From the NCBI GenBank assembly GCA_902523185.1, contig CABYYJ010000004.1:37156-101155 (forward strand): a DNA stretch of 64,000 bases, written 5' to 3'. This DNA is from an uncultured Pelagibacteraceae bacterium. Its GTDB lineage: Bacteria; Pseudomonadota; Alphaproteobacteria; Pelagibacterales; Pelagibacteraceae. The notes under the pieces are model-generated. The model worked only from the letters and a program-made list of their open reading frames with translations. It searched no databases and was not told the origin of the DNA. The position numbers were made by a program, and so were the translations under genes. Below are positions 61,860 through 64,000 of this stretch, in pieces; within the stretch, counting starts at the first letter, position 1, and the number at the start of each line of letters is the position of its first letter.

Positions 61860-62617
61860 TGAACTCCTGCATTTACAACGGTGAAGTAACTCATACAAGA
61901 TTTAAACCTGTAAGACATTTTTTAAAATATAAAACTTTTTCATTATTAATTGATTTAGATGAAATCAATCAACTAGACAGTTCAATAAATATTTTCTCTC
62001 ATAATAAGTTTAACATTTTCAGCTTTTACGATAAAGATCATGGAGAACGTGACGGAAGTGATTTAAAAGAGTGGGTTCTTAAAAACATTAGTAAGTTCAA
62101 TATAAAAGGTGAAATTAATAAAGTTAAAATACTTTGTTATCCAAGAATTTTTGGCTATGTGTTTAACCCTTTAAGTATTTTTTACTGCTACGAGGATAAT
62201 CAATTAAAGGCAATTTTTTATGAAGTAAAAAATACTTTTAATGAGCAGCACACATATATTTTTAAAATTAAAGATAATGAAGAAATAGCTCAAAAATGTA
62301 AAAAAAAGTTTTACGTTTCACCATTTATGGATATGGAAACTTACTATAATTTTAAATTACTTAACCCCAGTGATAAACTCTCGGTCTTTATAAAACAAAC
62401 AGACACGAAAGGAACAGTTTTAACAGCTACTCAAACAGGAGAAAGAAAAGAATTCAGCCCAAAACAACTCATGCTTAACTTTTTTAAGTATCCCTTAATG
62501 ACAATTAAAATTATTAGTTCGATACATTTTGAAGCATTACTTTTATGGAAAAAAGGGGCAATATACAGAAAAAGAAATACTAAATTAAAAAATAATTTAA
62601 GTTACGAGGAATATTAA
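61856..62617 (+). CDS. DUF1365 family protein
   Basis: A 253-residue protein. Y-N-G-E-V-T-H-T-R-F-K-P near the start, H-G-E-R-D-G-S-D-L near residue 60, P-R-I-F-G-Y-V-F-N-P-L-S-I-F-Y-C-Y near 98 and K-K-F-Y-V-S-P-F-M near 150 are the family signature. It is always found with CFA-type synthases but has no proven activity. The stop/start overlaps on both sides show tight coupling. Confidence 0.9.
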   Translation: MMNSCIYNGEVTHTRFKPVRHFLKYKTFSLLIDLDEINQLDSSINIFSHNKFNIFSFYDKDHGERDGSDLKEWVLKNISKFNIKGEINKVKILCYPRIFGYVFNPLSIFYCYEDNQLKAIFYEVKNTFNEQHTYIFKIKDNEEIAQKCKKKFYVSPFMDMETYYNFKLLNPSDKLSVFIKQTDTKGTVLTATQTGERKEFSPKQLMLNFFKYPLMTIKIISSIHFEALLLWKKGAIYRKRNTKLKNNLSYEEY

Positions 62618-63807
62618 TGAGTTTAATAAAAATTTCAGAAAGATTCGTCCTTAATAAATTAAAAAAAATCTCACAAGGAAATCTTAAGCTTATAAATTAT
62701 GATGGAAAAGTTTTTCATTTTGGTGATTTAGAGAGCAAATTATCTTCAGATATCAAAATTAATAAACCTAATTTTTACCTAAATGTTGTTATGGGTGGAA
62801 GCTCAGCTTTAGGAGAAGCTCACATGAAAAAAGATTTTTATTCCTCAAATTTAACAAATTTAATTGAACTTACAGCGAGAAATATCAATACAATTTATTC
62901 TTTTTCAGGAAGTTTAAAATTACAAAAAATCAAAAATTTTCTAAAAAAAATATTTGCCTCAAATACAAAATCTAAAAGTAAAAAATATATTTCAAAACAT
63001 TATGATTTAGGAAATGAATTTTTTTCGTCGTGGCTTGATAAATCTCTTACTTATTCCAGCGCAGTCTATAAAAATGAGAAAGATGATTTAGAAATTGCTC
63101 AAAGAAATAAATTTCAAGAGCTTATAAATTTAATGAATATAAAAGATGGAAACAAGGTTTTAGAGATAGGATGTGGTTGGGGCGGATTTGCTGAATTTTT
63201 AGCTAAAAATTATGATGTGAGTGTAGACTGTATTACAATTTCTAAAAATCAATATGATTTTACTAAAAAGAAGATTTTCAACTCAGGACTAAACAATAAA
63301 GTTAATGTTAAGTTTTTAGATTATAGAGATCTTAAGGAAAAATATGATCACGTAGCTTCAATCGAAATGATAGAAGCTGTTGGTGAAAAATATATGGACC
63401 AATATTTTGGTACAATTAAAAATGTTCTTAATTATGGGGGGACTGCTGCAATTCAAGGCATCGTAATAAAAAATAACTTATTTGAGAGATATAGAGCAAA
63501 TGAGGATTTTATTCAAAAATATATATTTCCAGGCGGTTTTTTACCCTCAATTGAATTTATGGAAAATTTAATTAAAAAAAATAAGCTAAAACTAGAAAAA
63601 ATTAATACCTACTCTGATGATTATGCCAGAACTTTAGAAACTTGGAGAAAAAATTTTTTAGGTGCTTGGGAAAAAATTAGCCCACTTGGTTTTGATGAAT
63701 ATTTTAAGCGTATGTGGGAATTCTACTTATCTTATTGTGAAGGTGGTTTTAAGTCTAGAAACATTAACTTGATTCAATTCTCTATGTCTAATAGATATTC
63801 GTCATGA
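62617..63807 (+). CDS. Cyclopropane-fatty-acyl-phospholipid synthase family protein
   Basis: A 396-residue SAM-dependent enzyme. The N-terminal domain has V-V-M-G-G-S-S-A-L-G-E-A; then K-S-K-K-Y-I-S-K-H-Y-D-L-G-N-E-F-F and L-T-Y-S-S-A-V-Y bind lipid, and L-E-I-G-C-G-W-G-G-F-A is the SAM motif. S-I-E-M-I-E-A-V-G-E-K-Y holds the catalytic glutamate. Family members add methylene or methyl groups to phospholipid acyl chains. With the flavoprotein and DUF1365 the product could be cyclopropane, methyl-branched or furan fatty acids. Confidence 0.87.
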   Translation: MSLIKISERFVLNKLKKISQGNLKLINYDGKVFHFGDLESKLSSDIKINKPNFYLNVVMGGSSALGEAHMKKDFYSSNLTNLIELTARNINTIYSFSGSLKLQKIKNFLKKIFASNTKSKSKKYISKHYDLGNEFFSSWLDKSLTYSSAVYKNEKDDLEIAQRNKFQELINLMNIKDGNKVLEIGCGWGGFAEFLAKNYDVSVDCITISKNQYDFTKKKIFNSGLNNKVNVKFLDYRDLKEKYDHVASIEMIEAVGEKYMDQYFGTIKNVLNYGGTAAIQGIVIKNNLFERYRANEDFIQKYIFPGGFLPSIEFMENLIKKNKLKLEKINTYSDDYARTLETWRKNFLGAWEKISPLGFDEYFKRMWEFYLSYCEGGFKSRNINLIQFSMSNRYSS

Positions 63808-64000
63808 AAAAATTTATAGTACTATTTTTACTAATTTTAACAACGGGATGTGCAAATAAAATGAAACCGACAGATTTTAAAGATCAAAAACCGAGACTAG
63901 TCATAGAAAATTATTTATCGGGTAATGTCAAAGCTTGGGGAGTGTTACAAAATAGATCTGGAAAAGTTACAAGACAATTTAAAGCTGATTTAAACGGAAA
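63804..64000 (+). CDS. DUF3833-like lipoprotein, 5' part only
   Basis: The frame opens with ATG 63804, overlapping the preceding stop, and runs off the window end (about 65 codons seen). The signal ends in a lipobox T-T-G-C with C16. The mature start has I-E-N-Y-L-S-G-N-V-K-A-W-G-V-L-Q-N-R-S-G-K-V, fitting DUF3833, a family usually encoded with CFA-synthase/DUF1365 genes. It is probably an outer-membrane or inner-membrane lipoprotein of the lipid-modification system. Confidence 0.8.
   Translation, partial: MKKFIVLFLLILTTGCANKMKPTDFKDQKPRLVIENYLSGNVKAWGVLQNRSGKVTRQFKADLNG

Noticed and set aside
1..64000. CRISPR arrays, rRNA, tRNA, prophage or toxin-antitoxin genes
   Set aside because: None seen: no regularly spaced repeats, cloverleaf signatures or recognisable phage, transposase or toxin motifs in the translated frames.

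Overview
This window looks like a chromosomal segment of a SAR11-type alphaproteobacterium (Pelagibacterales). The evidence is very low GC, genes packed with overlaps of 1-30 bases and almost no spacer DNA, a SAM-II aptamer followed by a SAM-V-like aptamer in front of an O-acetylhomoserine sulfhydrylase gene, a tandem glycine riboswitch in front of gcvT, and many substrate-binding-protein transporters. No tRNA, rRNA, CRISPR array, transposase, integrase or phage gene was seen. The placement rests on gene content and base composition, not on a marker-gene tree.

Layout. (1) 0.1-6.7 kb, sulfur and thiol metabolism: a small lipoprotein, metY under a compound SAM-sensing leader, then gshB, gshA, a third ATP-grasp ligase and a VOC protein in one reverse operon, then cysE and msrB forward. 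(2) 6.8-10.6 kb, mixed small genes: secreted histidine phosphatase, ccdA, a ribokinase-like kinase, glutaredoxin, a DUF2805 protein and a LysE exporter. (3) 10.6-18.5 kb, a branched-chain-amino-acid-type ABC transporter operon with an exported alpha/beta hydrolase gene inserted among the transporter genes, continuing into azlC, azlD, a 23-codon ORF and a GlaH/CsiD-type Fe(II)/2-oxoglutarate dioxygenase.

(4) 18.6-44.7 kb is the most unusual part, a catabolic block for carboxylic acids. It holds two complete tripartite tricarboxylate transporters (TctCBA), four MmgE/PrpD-family genes (one resembling true 2-methylcitrate dehydratase), an AcnD-like aconitase next to PrpF, a TcuA-like FAD dehydrogenase, an Ldh2-family dehydrogenase, an SDR lacking the usual catalytic tyrosine, two TauE/SafE exporters, an IclR regulator, a PrpB/PEP-mutase-family lyase, a frameshifted AbrB-family membrane gene, an alpha/beta hydrolase and a three-domain rhodanese. 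The inventory suggests uptake, oxidation, dehydration/isomerisation and cleavage of one or more tricarboxylate-like or sulfonated carboxylates; the substrate cannot be read from the sequence.

(5) 44.8-56.0 kb, housekeeping and membrane genes: a ProC-like reductase, csaA, small membrane proteins, cytochrome b561, a DUF411 protein, a c'-type cytochrome, a LysE exporter, the main aconitase acnA, a renalase-like flavoprotein, TerC, MATE and EamA transporters and an FkbM methyltransferase. (6) 56.1-60.6 kb, the glycine cleavage operon gcvT-gcvH-gcvP behind a tandem glycine riboswitch. (7) 60.6-64.0 kb, a lipid-modification operon: FAD amine-oxidase-like protein, DUF1365, cyclopropane-fatty-acid synthase family protein and the start of a DUF3833 lipoprotein cut by the window end.

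Regulation visible in the sequence is mostly RNA-based. The metY leader has a sigma70-like promoter, a SAM-II aptamer, an intrinsic terminator whose 5' arm is complementary over 9 bases to the aptamer's 3' strand, a SAM-V-like aptamer, a 17-codon ORF and a long hairpin. Sigma70-like promoters also precede the ABC-transporter and first tct operons.
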